A stretch of 64,000 bases of DNA, from contig OX335647.2 in assembly GCA_946894095.1 (NCBI GenBank), positions 23,950,001 to 24,014,000 on the forward strand, read 5' to 3'. Under the pieces are notes generated by a model, which saw only the letters and a program-made list of their open reading frames with translations, had not been told where the DNA came from and searched no databases. Shown here in pieces: positions 45,211 through 56,359 of this stretch (within the stretch, counting starts at the first letter, position 1; each line of letters begins with the position of its first letter). Position numbers and translations under genes: made by a program. Source of the stretch: Incurvaria masculella (taxonomy: Eukaryota > Arthropoda > Insecta > Lepidoptera > Incurvariidae).

Positions 45211-45515
45211 TGCAAAGGTGCCATGATTTATAATAAATTGCCTTATGATATACAAAACATAGCTAAAGTGACCAAATATTCAAAAGAAAATTACATTCAT
45301 GGCTCCTAAGCAAAAGCTTCTACAATTTAAACTTTTTCCAGGACTAAGTAATGCAAATTAAATTTGACAAATGTGAATTTATAATATTTTTTCTTGATAT
45401 TTAATGCATAATTTGATTTATTTTTAAATATTTTTTTTTATTTTTTGATAAAACTGACAATGTGTGTACACAAGATCTAACATATAACTGTAATGTTCTT
45501 GAAATATTGCAATCT

Positions 45516-46530
45516 AAACCAACTCCATTTAAACATCGATAAATGTTCAATCATAACCTTCTCTCGGAAATTTGCTACAAAGTTCTTTACTTACTTATTC
45601 AATCGGGAATAAAACAATTAAAAGAGTTGACGAGGTTAAAGATGTTGGAGTAATTCTTGATAGTAAATTTCTATTTAAATCCCATATTGAGCATATTACT
45701 GCAAAAGCTTATAAAATGTTAGCTTTCCTACTGCGAACTAGCAGCTCCTTTAAATCCATAAATATGTTCAAAACTCTATATGTTGCGTATGTAAGAAGTC
45801 ATCTTGAATACGCATCAACTCTTTGGAACCCTCAATATGATATTTATATCAAAAACCTTGAAAAGATTCAAAACAAATTCCTAAAAATGTATCATACCTA
45901 AATAGTTTTGATCAAGTTGATGAAATTTTAGAATCCTTACAACATCGCAGGAAAAATAGGGATCTAATCATGCTTTTCAAAATCATACATACTAAAATTA
46001 AAACCCCGTACTTACTCTCTAATATTAACTTCAGATGCCCTACTAGACTAGCCCGTTCTGGTGACACATTTTATGTTCATAAAATAAAATGCCATACTAA
46101 TTATTTTAAAAACACATTCATTCATAGAAGTTGTACTTCCTTCAATAAAAAATTTATAAATATCGATATATTTAATGTTAATTTAGGGAAATTTAAGAAA
46201 TTTTTGCAATAAATCAATAAATTTAAATTTAAATAAATTTATGTAAATTTGTTATTTACTGTTTTCTGATAAATATTTTTAAGTTTGAATAGGTAACATA
46301 ACCGGTAGTTGTAGTAGCTAGGATTAGCATTAGAGAATATTTAAGTTATTACTAATAATTTAACTTAACGTAACTTAGTAATAGTAAGTTAGTAATAGTA
46401 AAGTAATAGTAAATTACTAAGTTTAATTTTATGTCGAATTCACTTTTTTCTGTTATAATTATTTTATATGTATGTGTATTAACTGTTTTCTTGGCGAATA
46501 AAGTAAAATAAAAAATAAAAATAAAATAAA
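45516..46530 (+). pseudogene. Jockey-like non-LTR retrotransposon 3' part
   Basis: Frames in succession: LHLNIDKCSIITFSRK (about 45527), a frameshift, then VKDVGVILDSKFLFKSHIEH and YVRSHLEYASTLWNPQYDIY to 45901, a stop, and a further frame 45970-46212 with KKFINIDIFNVNLGKFKKF. The 3' UTR ends GGCGAATAAAGTAAAATAAA in an A-rich tail near 46530. 5'-truncated. Confidence 0.82.
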
Positions 46531-47439
46531 ACCGTCTAGTTTTCAGAATGTGCCAAAGAAATATACATACATACATAGATACATATGCTCGAAAAACATA
46601 ACCCTCCTTCTTGTGCAGTCGGGTAGGAAAGGGAATAAAAAGCAGCAGCATTCAGTATCTTTTTAACCCTTTCACCGCCAAGGTTTTTTGGCATAATCCT
46701 TCTCAATACGCCACACTACAATTATTTCGATAATATGCAGTCTTGATTGTTGTTTGTTTTGTTGCAAATAGTGTGTTTCCACTGTTGAAACAGTAGAAAT
46801 CCAATGAACGCTAGTATGTACTGTGCAATTATTTAAACAAAACACATTATTACGTAATCAGTAAAGTTTTATTAATGTTTGAAGTGGAGTAGTTTTCTGT
46901 CGGATGTATCCAACGATGGCGCCTGCAGAATGCCTTGCTCTGACGGATAACCCTATGGTTATCCGTCGGATCTATAATGTGCTCGTAGGACACTGCGAAT
47001 GATCAACAAAGTACGAGAAGAGATCTCCATATGTATAAAAATCAATGAATAAATAAAAATGTAACTATTTATGTTTGCAATGATAAGGTATATTAATACA
47101 AGTGAAAATAATGATAAGAATGGTATACAATAGCATTGTGGATACACAATGTAACGAGTCTACAGTTTAATCTAGGAGCACTGGGATAAGTGAGCTAGAG
47201 CCAATGTGTGCAGCGCGCTCTTGCCTCGATGAGTTCCTCGTGTCCGTAAAGTGCGAGGAGACTAAACGAGCTTACCATTTACCATACATGATCTCGCGTC
47301 TCGTATGCTAATGGGGCATTATTAGCCTTCTAACAAGTGTTTATTGCAAAGTAGTAGGTACCTATTGAAGGGTATAATTCATATTTAGTAAACAATCATC
47401 ATTACTGATAGTATATTTTTGTACTTTTTCTGAATGCAG

Positions 47440-47586
47440 GTAAAGATGGTTCTCGTTCTTTCATAACTGGACATTTTTCTGAAGAATCATCAGCAGATTG
47501 CGAAGATGTTTTAGATCTGTCTTGTGCTGATCTCTCCAGTTTGAATACATGGTTGCAAACCTACCGCAAACAATATACCTACAAAG
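47440..47586 (+). CDS. CYB5D2: Neuferricin, exon 2
   Basis: Acceptor TGAATGCAG|G and donor CAAAG|GTAGAA. The reading continues in phase from exon 1 to give KDGSRSFITGHFSEES, the end of the b5-like domain, then CADLSSLNTWLQTYRKQYTY, matching the post-domain helix of neuferricins (consensus in my memory: GRDASRAFVTG...LSSLxxWLxFYxKxY). Phase-1 junctions on both sides. Confidence 0.93.
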
Positions 47587-47677
47587 GTAGAATATTTCTT
47601 CTTACCTTATTCATATTCCGACTTTTGCAATTTGTGCCTGTGTTGGTTTTGATTTGGCCAAAACTTATTTGAGACAG
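47587..47677 (+). other. Neuferricin intron 2, 91 bp
   Basis: Short GT-AG intron, with no inserted element. Confidence 0.85.
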
Positions 47678-47864
47678 GCAAGCTGGTGGGTCGACATTAC
47701 GATGCACACGGCCGCGACACAGAGTACCGACGCTCACTGAATGCTAGGCTGGAGGGCTGTGAAGAGGAGCGCCGCGCGGCGGCACACGAGGAGGCCGAGT
47801 ACCCGCCCTGCAATGTCGAGTGGAGTCTCGACGATGGTACACGCGTCTGGTGCACCAGAAACAG
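47678..47864 (+). CDS. CYB5D2: Neuferricin, exon 3
   Basis: Acceptor GAGACAG|GC and donor AACAG|GTTACT. Encodes GKLVGRHYDAHGRDTEYRRS, a charged helix rich in Glu/Arg, and the conserved PPCNVEWSLDDGTRVWCTRN block. The final two bases make a Ser codon with the first base of exon 4. The Cys residues of this block and of exon 4 are conserved in the family and probably form disulphides (inference). Confidence 0.92.
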
Positions 47865-48291
47865 GTTACTGTAAATATTTTATCAATCTTTGGTTTAAAA
47901 TCTTAAAATTATTGTGGACCATTTGTTGCAAGCTAACGCCTCTCCATATCTCTCTAAAAACTTATTTTGTTTGTCGTAAGGGAAGGTGGAACAGTTTTTT
48001 ACCAAAAGCCAAAATGTTTAGCATACTTGCTCAAGGTCAGCATACTTGCTGGAAAATATCGGAAAGGGCTCATACTTGGCATAATGTGCTTTTTATGCAA
48101 TAAACAAGTTTTTTTTACTCCCGATGAAAACTTGGAACTTTATATCTTAATTTATATTTACATTATAAATAATATTACAAAAAAGTAAAATTAACTAAAA
48201 GAGTGCCATTGTTGCTTTCAGTACTTTAAAGTTATAATGTTTGCATTATACATTAGAAAACAAAATTTGGGATTCTTGTGCACTTATTTGA

Positions 48292-48402
48292 GGAGTAAAA
48301 TAACTGCTTAGAAAAGCATCATTGTGTGTTCATATTAAATGGGTTGACAAATGGCAGAAAGATTATTCTTTTAATATTGTATGGCATCACACAACAACTC
48401 AC
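48292..48402. repeat. Direct repeat copy 1 within intron 3
   Basis: TAACTGCTTAG, TTGACAAATGGCAGAAAG and TTTAATATTGTATGGCATCA recur at 59028-59130 in the same orientation at roughly 85% identity. Between the copies lie all the large intron-3 transposons. Confidence 0.8.
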
Positions 48403-48455
48403 CCTGTAGTTTGAGCAGCGCCGGCGCAGCGTCGAAGTTGATCGTTATGTCTTCT
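48403..48455 (-). other. Possible minus-strand exon fragment with strong splice donor
   Basis: On the minus strand, CTACAGG|GTGAGT (48409-48397) is an excellent donor. The ~48 bases before it are GC-rich and open (reads DITINFDAAPALLKLQG), with a possible AG acceptor before GACATAACG. No partner exons are found, so it may be an old exon scrap or chance. Confidence 0.25.
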
Positions 48456-48518
48456 TATTTTGCGACCATTGCTTATTCTACCTATGCTACCGTATTATTA
48501 TTTCCCGTATTATTGTTT

Positions 48519-48758
48519 CTAAATAAATTGAGGCCCATGGTCAGAAACCAAAACATATGAAAATCTGAAAGTAATAAAATGTTGTCTAAGTTTATTCGTA
48601 CACCATTTTGATTTAGTGTTCTCTGTCGGTATGACTTCTACCCATTTGCTGTAGGCATCGACCACTATAAAAAGTGTTCTTAGATTTACACCGTCGCTGT
48701 ACATAATGTTTTGAAAACTTACGGTTTTCCGGTGTGCAATGCCGTGCTTGGCCGACAT
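48519..48758 (-). pseudogene. Ty3/gypsy-type integrase core fragment
   Basis: The minus strand reads LFIVVDAYSKWVEVIPT and, 20-odd residues later, VLVSDHGPQFI. This is the D-x-D spacing context of the retroviral-type integrase catalytic core (first and second Asp). Downstream is lost, and upstream the frame shifts near 48760. No LTRs are seen. Confidence 0.8.
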
Positions 48759-49023
48759 GTTTCGACTCCCACGACGGAAGCATCGTCAGGGCCACTTCTT
48801 CTGTCCAATTTCCAACCATTCCTTATGAGTTATGTTTCGGTCAAACATAACTTTTTTTCGCTCCTACCCTCAAAACGAAAAACATCATCACTTATTTGCT
48901 CCTCACTTGTTTTATTCATTTAATAACAATTAACAAATAAAAAACGTGAAAAATACTAAAAACGAAAGCTAAAATACAATTAACAACTAAATAACGTGAA
49001 AATTCCTAAAATCCTGTGCTAAA

Positions 49024-49748
49024 ATGTCTGATTTAGTGAAGTGCATGAAATGCTCCAGTGCAATAAAAAGAGATGACAAAATACCTAAAATAAAGTGCAA
49101 CAGCTGTTCTCGAGAGATCTCAAGTGCAGTGAGTTATCTGCCACTGAAATGAGAGTGTTGGGCCTACAAACATCAAAAATCAAGTACTACTGTATCGATT
49201 GTGAAGAGGGTCTGCTGTCAGTGCCAGTGCTCCGGAACAAAATCAGTGCACTCGAGAATGAGTTGGATGACCTCAAGACACAGTGCACTTTAGGGCTTAA
49301 TATGGATGCAGTGCTGCAAGAAATGGATGACAGGCAATATCGCAGCAAGAATGTAATTATATTTGGTATTATTGAGTCCGCACCGAACAGCACTGAGGAT
49401 CGCAAAAAACATGACAAATCACTAGTCCAAAAAGCGCTCGAGAAGATCCCAGATGTCAACATGGAGAAATCCATTGTTGTGCGCCTCGGGAAGCCAGTCG
49501 ACAACAGTCCTAAACCGCGCCCTGTCAAGGTTATTTTGCAAAATAAGTACCAGGCGATAAATGTGCTGAAAAATAAAAAAAGCTTACCTCAGAACATCTC
49601 AGCTTCAACCGACAAGACTCCTTACCAGCGCGACCAGTTGAGGAAGCTGCGAGATGAACTAACTGAACGAACGGACAGCGGCGAAAAGGACCTCACCATA
49701 AAGTACATAAAAAGTGTTCCCCGCATAGTTAAAGCTCAAAAAAACTAG
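49024..49748 (+). pseudogene. CR1-like ORF1 with one frameshift
   Basis: ATG at 49024 opens a Cys-rich N-terminus (KCMKCSS, IKCNSC). The frame is lost near 49110-49120 and continues one base over with KCSELSATEMRVL and YYCIDCEEG, giving a PHD-like Cys pattern. A coiled coil follows (VLRNKISALENELDDL), then an RRM-like region (KNVIIFGIIES, KSIVVRLGKP) and a basic tail. CR1-group ORF1 proteins bind RNA and act as nucleic-acid chaperones. Confidence 0.8.
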
Positions 49749-49777
49749 CGGCCGATACGATCACGGAATTAACTTTC

Positions 49778-52523
49778 ATGTACACGAACCTGGCTTCCCT
49801 AACAGCTAAATTTGATTTGCTTATGATTGAGGTCAATAAATTGAAACCATTATGCATATTAATTTCTGAAAGTCATTTAAAACCGGAAATTTCTGTATTA
49901 TAAACATCCCACATTATTCGTTGTTCAGAAAAGACCGATCCGGCAGAAATGGAGGAGGTATAGCCATGTACATCGCACACTCTCACAATGGATCATCACT
50001 ACTAGCGCAAGTAAACACTACCTATACTATTGATACGATTGAAGCTTTATGGTTGGATATCCAAATATACAATTTAAAATTCTTACTTGCCTGCGTGTAC
50101 CGTCCGACCACCTATACCTTTGAAGAGACGGATAAGATACTTTTTGATACAATACAGCAAGCCTCAGAAAACCATACCACGCTTATAATGGGTGATTTTA
50201 ACCTGCCCGGCATTACTTGGCCACTCGAAATGTACTCAAACAGTAATTTAAATCAACTTATAACTGGAATAACTAGAAAGCGCAATGACCAGGAATCACT
50301 ACTTGATCTAGTTCTCTGTAACGATGAGTGCTTTGTGACTGAGGTAGAGACACTTCCCAATATCGGTAAGAGCGACCACTTTGTGTTGTTGGCGAAAACC
50401 CAGCTCAGCATAGAGTCTCAAAACACAAAGAAGCCGCAGACAATGAAACGAGACTACTTTAGAGCAGACTAAACTGCTGTCTAATACGCACTTAACCAGT
50501 ACGTGAGTACAAACTATAATAATAATGTTGAAGATTTATGGAAAGATTTCAAATCTAGAATAGAATATGCTGTGAACCTTCACATACCATGCAAACACCT
50601 CAGAACTGGCTTCAAAAATAAACCCTGGATAAACAAGGATATTCTGGCTTTAATTAATGAAAAGAAAAAACTGTGGAAATTGTATCAATTAAATAAAAAT
50701 GAAAGAAATTATGCAACATATAGAAAGATTAACAATACAATTGTAGAAATTACAAGACAAACAAGACGTAGCTACGAGTCTAGTATAATAGATTCGGGAC
50801 CCAAATCCTTCTATAGCTACATACGCAAACAAATATCTACAAAAGTTGGAGTTCCACTAGCACTAAAACACAATGGAAATCTTGTAACCGGCAGCAGAGC
50901 AGTGGCTGATATCTTTGCAGACCAATTTGAAAATACCTATATCCGAGAACCCGTTGGACCTTTTCCAACTCTCAATATTCCTAGAGTTGAAAATTCTCTG
51001 ACTGATATACTATTCACATCGGCATCTGTGGCAAAAACTTTATGTACATTTAAAGATGAAACTGCAATGGGCTTTGATGAAATCCCAGCTGTTCTTTTAA
51101 AGAAATGCTCTCCGTCTATCAGCAACCTCTTAGCACAAATAATGAACAAATCCTTCGAAGATGGAGAGCTGCCAAGCGACTGGAAAAAAGCCATAGTTAC
51201 GCCCGTATACAAAAAAGGTAGCAAGTTCTCAGCTATTAACTACCGACCGATAAGCTTAACTAGCATTATTTGCAAGACTATGGAGAAAATTATTGCCAAC
51301 TCTCTAAAGGACTTTCTCAAAAATGAAAAAATAATCTTAGACGAACAACACGGATTTGTGCCCGGTAGGTCTGTCGTTACCAACTTACTTACATGTGTTA
51401 ATCATTGGACCGCAGAATGGGATCAACGGCAACCTACCGATATTGTCTACCTAGACTATGAAAAAGCATTCGACCGAGTGCCTATAAGAAGACTTTTGTT
51501 AAAACTGGAACATTTTGGAATACGAGGAAAACTTCACACCTGGCTTTCTGATTTTCTGACTAACAGAAAACTTAGTGTGAGAGTGGGTGATGAGCTTTCC
51601 AAGGATAGACCAGTTCATAGCGGCGTCCCCCAAGGCTCAGTTATCGGGCCGATTGCCTTCGGTATTTACCTAACGGACTTTCAAGCTATCCTACAGATGA
51701 TGTACTCCCTGTTTGCTGACGACGCTAAAATCATCGGGAACCCACTCACGCAGCACACTGACATACAGGATGATCTAAACCGCATTACTGCATGGACGCA
51801 AGACTGGTTAATGTCACTCAACGTGGACAAATGTTCAGTCCTTCATATAGGAAAGCAAAACCCAAGGAAAACATACACAATTCAGGGTAACACTCTAGAA
51901 AGTGTGAATACACAAAGAGATTTAGGTGTCATAATCACAGAAGATCTAAAATGGGAGGCACAAATTATAACTGTAGTGAAGAGAGCAAACTCATTGCTGT
52001 ATACCATAAACAAAGCTTTCTCCCATATAACCCCTGAGCTTTTCCTAAAGCTTTATAAAACATATGTGCGACCTATGTTGGAGTATGCATACCAGATCTG
52101 GAGTCCCTACTTCAAGAAAGATATTGACCTGCTGGAACGAGTACAACGTAGAGCTACAAAACTGCACTGAAAAATCAAAGTTACGAAACCCGGCTGGACA
52201 AGCTTGGCCTCACCACTCTACAAGAACGAAGAGAACGGGGAGACCTTATTGAAACATTTAAAATTCTCAACTCTTCTTACAACTCTACCAATCTACAAGA
52301 TATGTTCACCCATGCTAATACTAAAAACCTGAGAGGACACTCAAAAAAGCTGTATCACAATCGGTCGAAGCAGAACCCTCGACGACACTTTCTTGCCAAC
52401 AGAGTGGTAGAATCTTGGAACAGCCTTCCCAGTGAAGTTGTAAACGCTGTCTCCGTAAATTCCTTCAAAAATAAATTGGACAATCATACAAAAAAAAAAA
52501 AAAAAATTATAACAAATAAATAA
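49778..52523 (+). pseudogene. CR1-like ORF2: AP-type endonuclease plus reverse transcriptase
   Basis: It starts near the ATG at 49778 and shifts frame near 49900. The endonuclease part (49921-50472) shows GRNGGGIAMYI, LACVYRP, MGDFNLPGI and GKSDHFVLL. Two in-frame TAA codons at 50470-50472 and 50482-50484 separate it from the RT part. The RT (50503-52170) shows WKKAIVTPVYKKG, INYRPISLTSIICKTMEKII, DEQHGFVPGRS, VYLDYEKAFDRVP, HSGVPQGSVIGP and the FADD box at 51712-51723. A frameshift near 52165 precedes the C-terminal NRVVESWNSLPSEVV block (to 52523). Intact relatives encode about 900-1000 residues, as here once lesions are discounted. Confidence 0.9.
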
Positions 52524-52598
52524 ATAAGTGTTGTGATATAGGCGCATCAGCTTAAAGCTGCTAGCCTATCAATAATAATATAATAATATAATATAAAA

Positions 52599-53672
52599 CA
52601 CGCTAAGGAATGTGACATGTATGTATGTATAATCAACCGTGAAGCAAGGACACATTAATTGAAGAAAGAGCCCAGTAAAAAGAACTACTTTACGAATATA
52701 CTGCAAGGCTGGACCCGAACCAGCAAAACATACCATTCGCGGGTATTGCGTCTACCAATTTCGCCACCTATTCCGGGAGGTCACGACATTTTTGGTCACG
52801 ATAAGGTAAATGGCTGAATCTGGGTTCACATGTTAGAGACCAACCCTCCGATGCTAAGTAAGTCAGTCTGCCTGCGCCAAGTGGTTGCGTTATCTAGATT
52901 GGCTATATAAAATAAAAGTTGGTATGTACCTGCTGATGAATATGCTGATGGTCTTGGAATATTGATACCGAATAATTATACAATAATAACCAGTCGGTTT
53001 TTAAATTAAATACTTAAATATTCGTAAAGCTATGTCTGTAACCTAAATTGCCTATAACTACGAAATGCAAACAAGGATTTGTTCAATTTTGGTATTACTA
53101 AGTATGTACTGATACTTTCTTGCTGCATTATTTGCAGCCATTTATCTTTTAAAATATTTTTGTTGTAACGATAACTAGTTTTTCAGGCGCATTATCTAGG
53201 TAACGCAACCACTTGGCACAGGCAGACTGACACATTTAGCTTCAGAGCGTTGTTCTTTAGCCTGTTAACCCAGTTTCAGCCATTTACGTTATCGTTACCA
53301 TTTTTGTCGCGACCTCCTAGTCTAACCGGCTTTATATCCATAATTTGAAATCCTCCTACAGTCCCTCCTCCCGTAATGAATGCCTCCTACTAACACAGTG
53401 TTTAAGATTATACCTACATACATTTATTTAACGCTTCATCTGCGTTACTAGGGTTTCGTTGCTAGGGACTGTAGGAGAATTCCAAATTATGGGTATACAG
53501 CCGGAGGCGAAATTGGTAGATGCAATACCCGCGAATGGTATGTTTTGTTGGTTCGGGTCCAGCCTTGCAGTATATTCGTAAAGTAGTTCTTTTTACTGGG
53601 CTTTTTCTTCAATTAATGTGTCCTTGCTTCACGGTCGATTATACATACATACATGTCACATTCCTTGGAATA
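52599..53672. mobile_element. ~1.07-kb fold-back element with tRNA-like arms
   Basis: The outer inverted arms are about 52599-52770 and 53498-53672 (AAGGAATGTGACATGTATG ... CATACATGTCACATTCCTT). Each contains a tRNA-like stretch: on plus, GGCGAAATTGGTAGATGC (box A, 53506-53523) and GGTTCGGGTCC (box B, 53550-53560), reminiscent of tRNA-Leu. Inner inverted arms (about 52775-52915 and 53190-53325) include TGGTTGCGTTATCTAG. The inner arm also occurs at 2868-2990 and 26895-27040. A flank resembling its outer end is at 42405-42480. Confidence 0.75.
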
Positions 53673-53866
53673 AGCGACGTACCTGCTTAGTACGAAAAAG
53701 TATATTTACTTATAACACGCTAAGTTTTGAGTGCGGTTTCCAAAAATCGGTATTCAGCTAATTCACGCACGTGTTTTGTTATTGTCTATGGAGTGGTTTA
53801 TCTTGCGCGCCGCTTAAAGGGTAAAATAACCTGTCACGATTTTGACAGTTAATTGCTCTCTCAAAT

Positions 53867-54103
53867 ATGACATACGAAAAGAAAGAGTTAGCGATATGCC
53901 AACGTAATGTAGAAAAGTTATATTCGCAGTTCGGCGAAGCGATGCTTCGAAGCAAGCATAAACCTACGAGAGAGGCGCTCGACTACTTTCATTTGCCTAT
54001 ACGTGCATGCATACATATGTGGTACAAAATATGTCGATGTGATTCATTTGCCCGTAGGCTTTTAGATAATGCCAATATTGTGATTAAAATAGTGACAAAA
54101 TAG
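53867..54103 (+). CDS. Hypothetical 78-codon ORF in intron 3, unrecognised
   Basis: Starts MTYEKKELAICQRNVEKLYS and ends in VIKIVTK. It has mixed hydrophobic and basic composition and no known domain. It lies on the same strand as neuferricin inside its intron and has no obvious splice sites or poly(A) signal. It may be chance. Confidence 0.2.
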   Translation: MTYEKKELAICQRNVEKLYSQFGEAMLRSKHKPTREALDYFHLPIRACIHMWYKICRCDSFARRLLDNANIVIKIVTK

Positions 54104-54716
54104 TTTTCCTTCGGATAGATGTACGTGGTATATGTTTAGTTTGCATTAAAAGTCAAAAAACGAATTACCTACTTTGTGAAAACATGTATAACACAAATGC
54201 ATTAAATTTTTCAAGGAAACATCGATTTATAGGTGCGGATACCATTTAATTTTATAAATACAGGGGGTCCATTCAGGGCAAGAGTGAGTTCGAGTTCGGG
54301 AGTGAGTTAACCTAAAAATAGCTGGGAAATATATTATTATGTAAAAATAACGGAACCGTTATTTATGCTTCCAACGTTTTTACGGGACGGACCAGATTTT
54401 TACCTAACTGTAATGATGTTCAAGAAGTGTGGGAACATTGACTATTTAAAAAAGTGAGTTGATATTTAGTGACAAATTCGAACTCACTCTTGCCCTGAAT
54501 GGACCCCCAGTTCTCAAAACCGCAAGTTTTCGGCAAAACACACGGCCCACGAGAACATGGAGCGCGCGTTACGAGTTTGCGAACAAAACACAAACACAAT
54601 GCATGCGTTTTGCAAACTGCGCTAGTAGAATACCATTTCGCGCGAAACATGCGGTTTTGAGAAAACACAAACATAACGCACGCAGTTATCAATTAGCAGA
54701 ATAAGGCTTTTGAGTT
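54104..54716. other. No gene seen
   Basis: Two short phrases are repeated in inverted order (GAGTTCGAG/TCGAACTCAC around 54288 and 54478; GGGCAAGAGTGAG/CTCACTCTTGCCC at 54278 and 54484), giving a ~220-base weak palindrome that may be another MITE. Confidence 0.35.
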
Positions 54717-54948
54717 TCACGCTCTGTCCTCTTGAGTGTTTTTATTTAAGGTGAGCATATTTGCAAGATTTGCACAATCATACTTCCCGGTTATTATCTT
54801 GTATCCTTCAATGAGGTCACCCCTCTGGCTTTCTAGAGAGGGAAGATTTAGAATTTTAAGTCTTTCATCATATTTTAGGTTGGAGAGCTGGTGAGGAATT
54901 TTTGTGAATCTTCGTTGGACTTCTTCCAAAGCCTGAATATCTTTAATA
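54717..54948 (-). pseudogene. CR1-like RT fragment, part downstream of Helitron
   Basis: The minus strand reads EEVQRRFTKIPHQL, RLKILNLPSLESQRGDLIEG then YKIITGKYD. It continues the frame of 56100-56392 exactly when the Helitron 54949-56099 is removed. Confidence 0.88.
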
Positions 54949-54982
54949 TCTAATAAATAATATAAAGGGGAAAGTTTGTAAT

Positions 54983-55034
54983 AATGGATGGATGGATGGA
55001 TGGATGGATGGATGGATGGATGGATGGATGGATG
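54983..55034. repeat. (GATG)n microsatellite
   Basis: About 12 perfect or near-perfect GGAT units just inside the Helitron 5' end, a typical place for repeat expansion in this group. Confidence 0.97.
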
Positions 55035-55724
55035 TTTGTTACTCTTTCACGTAAAAACTACTGAATGGATTCTAATGAAACTTTACAATAATATAGCTTA
55101 TACATCAGAATAACACATAGGCTACAATTTATGTGCCCATGGGCTTTAGAACTTTCACGGGGCTGCGAAAACAATGCCGGTAGCGATACTTCACACTAGG
55201 GGGAGAGGAGCCGGGGGCGCGGCGGGGAGCGGCGGCGGGGGGAGGGCAGACGTCGTGACTGTTTGGTGTCCGTTTGGCGAATTTTCAAGGCACTAGCGAT
55301 TTGTAAAACTTAGTACATGTACATTTAACTACCCGGGAATTAGGATTGGCTAAATAGAATTCAGTTCCGCTTACGCTAAGATGGGGCTGTCATATAAACT
55401 GCAATGCTATGCACGGCTCGGCTTTGCGGCGGCAGCGCTTACTTTTACTGAAGTACGGCTTGGTATTTCCTGCAACTTTAGGACTACTTGGCATCACGCT
55501 AAATCGCCGGAGGAGCGACCAACAGAATAAAATCCTTGAGAACCAATTACTCGATTTAGATGTGCATTGTATCTACGTCTAGCCTGATTCTACTAAAAAC
55601 TTATAGATTACATAATATAACGCTTCATTACCAGAAGGGTAAGTAGTGAGTCTTAAAGTCTTATAACATGCGAACCACTTACCTGATTTATATGCGTATT
55701 TTATCAATGTATAGCATCTCTGGG

Positions 55725-55850
55725 AGCAGTCAGGTTCGAGATGGGTTACTGTTTTCGATGTTGAGGCTGGCTGTGGGTTGGAGTCCACGCAAAACTTACC
55801 TACATTACACGTTACTTACTAGGTAAGCAATGTAGCAGTGAAAGTGCAGA
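55725..55850 (+). mobile_element. 5S-type SINE remnant carried by the Helitron
   Basis: GAGATGGGTTACTG (worn 5S box C), GATGTTGAGGCTGGCTGTGG and CGTTACTTACTAGGTAAG match the 5S-headed SINE (37115-37215). The rest of the body is lost. It lies between the same Helitron segments as 21290-21500. Confidence 0.6.
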
Positions 55851-56099
55851 AAGGTTCTCGCGGCAAATGTTTTTTTTTTAAATAGCCACCAAACGTCAAC
55901 GAAGCTCTAAATGGGAATTATTGGATGTTTCTTATTAAATCATGCTATTTCGGCTCGAACGATCTTGATTAAATTTGGTACATGGATACATTGTCCTGGA
56001 CCAGTTTGACCCTATTTTGGACCAGTCATGTGGGATACTTTTTATCCATGAGATAATTTAGCCGACACTAACCCGAGCGGAGCCGGGTACCGCAGCTAG

Positions 56100-56359
56100 T
56101 ATTCCAATAGTTGTCTTATACTTTTTAATATTTTTAACATAATATCAGGTGTAAGGACATGAAAGGCTTTTCGAATCATGAAAATGAGTGAGTTTGCTTT
56201 CTTAACAATTTCTGAAATATGGGTCTCCCATTTCAAGTCGTAGATGATGTTGATACCCAGGTCCTTTTGTAATTCCACTGGCTTGAGTTTGACATTGTTT
56301 AAAAAGTATGGTAATTTAGGTTTTTTTTCCCATGTAGAGCACAGTACATTTTTCATTCG
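56100..56359 (-). pseudogene. CR1-like RT fragment, part upstream of Helitron
   Basis: The minus strand reads KPVELQKDLGINIIYDLKWE, THISEIVKKANSLIFMIRKA then PDIMLKILKSIRQLLEY. On its 5' side it joins SINE sequence near 56360, so the copy is truncated. A frame running on to 56392 simply includes SINE bases. Confidence 0.87.

Larger units (their letters stand above)
43100..47439 (+). other. Neuferricin intron 1, 4.34 kb, TE-rich
   Basis: GT at 43100 and AG at 47438-47439. It contains a 140-bp MITE, a SINE 3' end, a dispersed repeat and two non-LTR RT remnants listed separately. Near 43780-43900 a GC-rich stretch (GGCCCCGGGCCGCC, ATAGACGACATTGG) resembles the GRPPxRWxDD tail of an RTE-type polyprotein, but with weak support. 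A perfect hairpin GACGGATAACC-CTAT-GGTTATCCGTC lies at 46937-46962. Confidence 0.8.
48926..52590 (+). mobile_element. Near-complete CR1-like non-LTR retrotransposon, inactive
   Basis: A 5' UTR with two ~50-base tandem units (about 48926-49025, each containing ACAATTAACAA and AACGTGAAAA), ORF1 (49024-49748), ORF2 (49778-52523) and a 3' end in (AAT/ATA)n repeats instead of poly(A). It carries only a few lesions, so it is relatively young. The same family left truncated copies at 6498-7439, 22663-23565 and 54717-56392. Confidence 0.85.
54949..56099 (+). mobile_element. Non-autonomous Helitron, 1151 bp, exact ends
   Basis: The 5' end TCTAATAAATAATATAAAGG and 3' end ACCCGAGCGGAGCCGGGT then ACCGCAG and CTAG, inserted between A (54948) and T (56100). 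The terminal hairpin ACCCG/CGGGT is intact, 7 bases before CTAG. It contains a GATG microsatellite, the GC-rich segment 55177-55246, and a decayed 5S-type SINE head and body at 55725-55850. No helicase. Ends and target agree with Helitron rules. Confidence 0.92.

Noticed and set aside
54983..55034. CRISPR array or satellite
   Set aside because: A simple GATG microsatellite inside a Helitron; there are no spacers. No CRISPR-like array occurs anywhere in the window.
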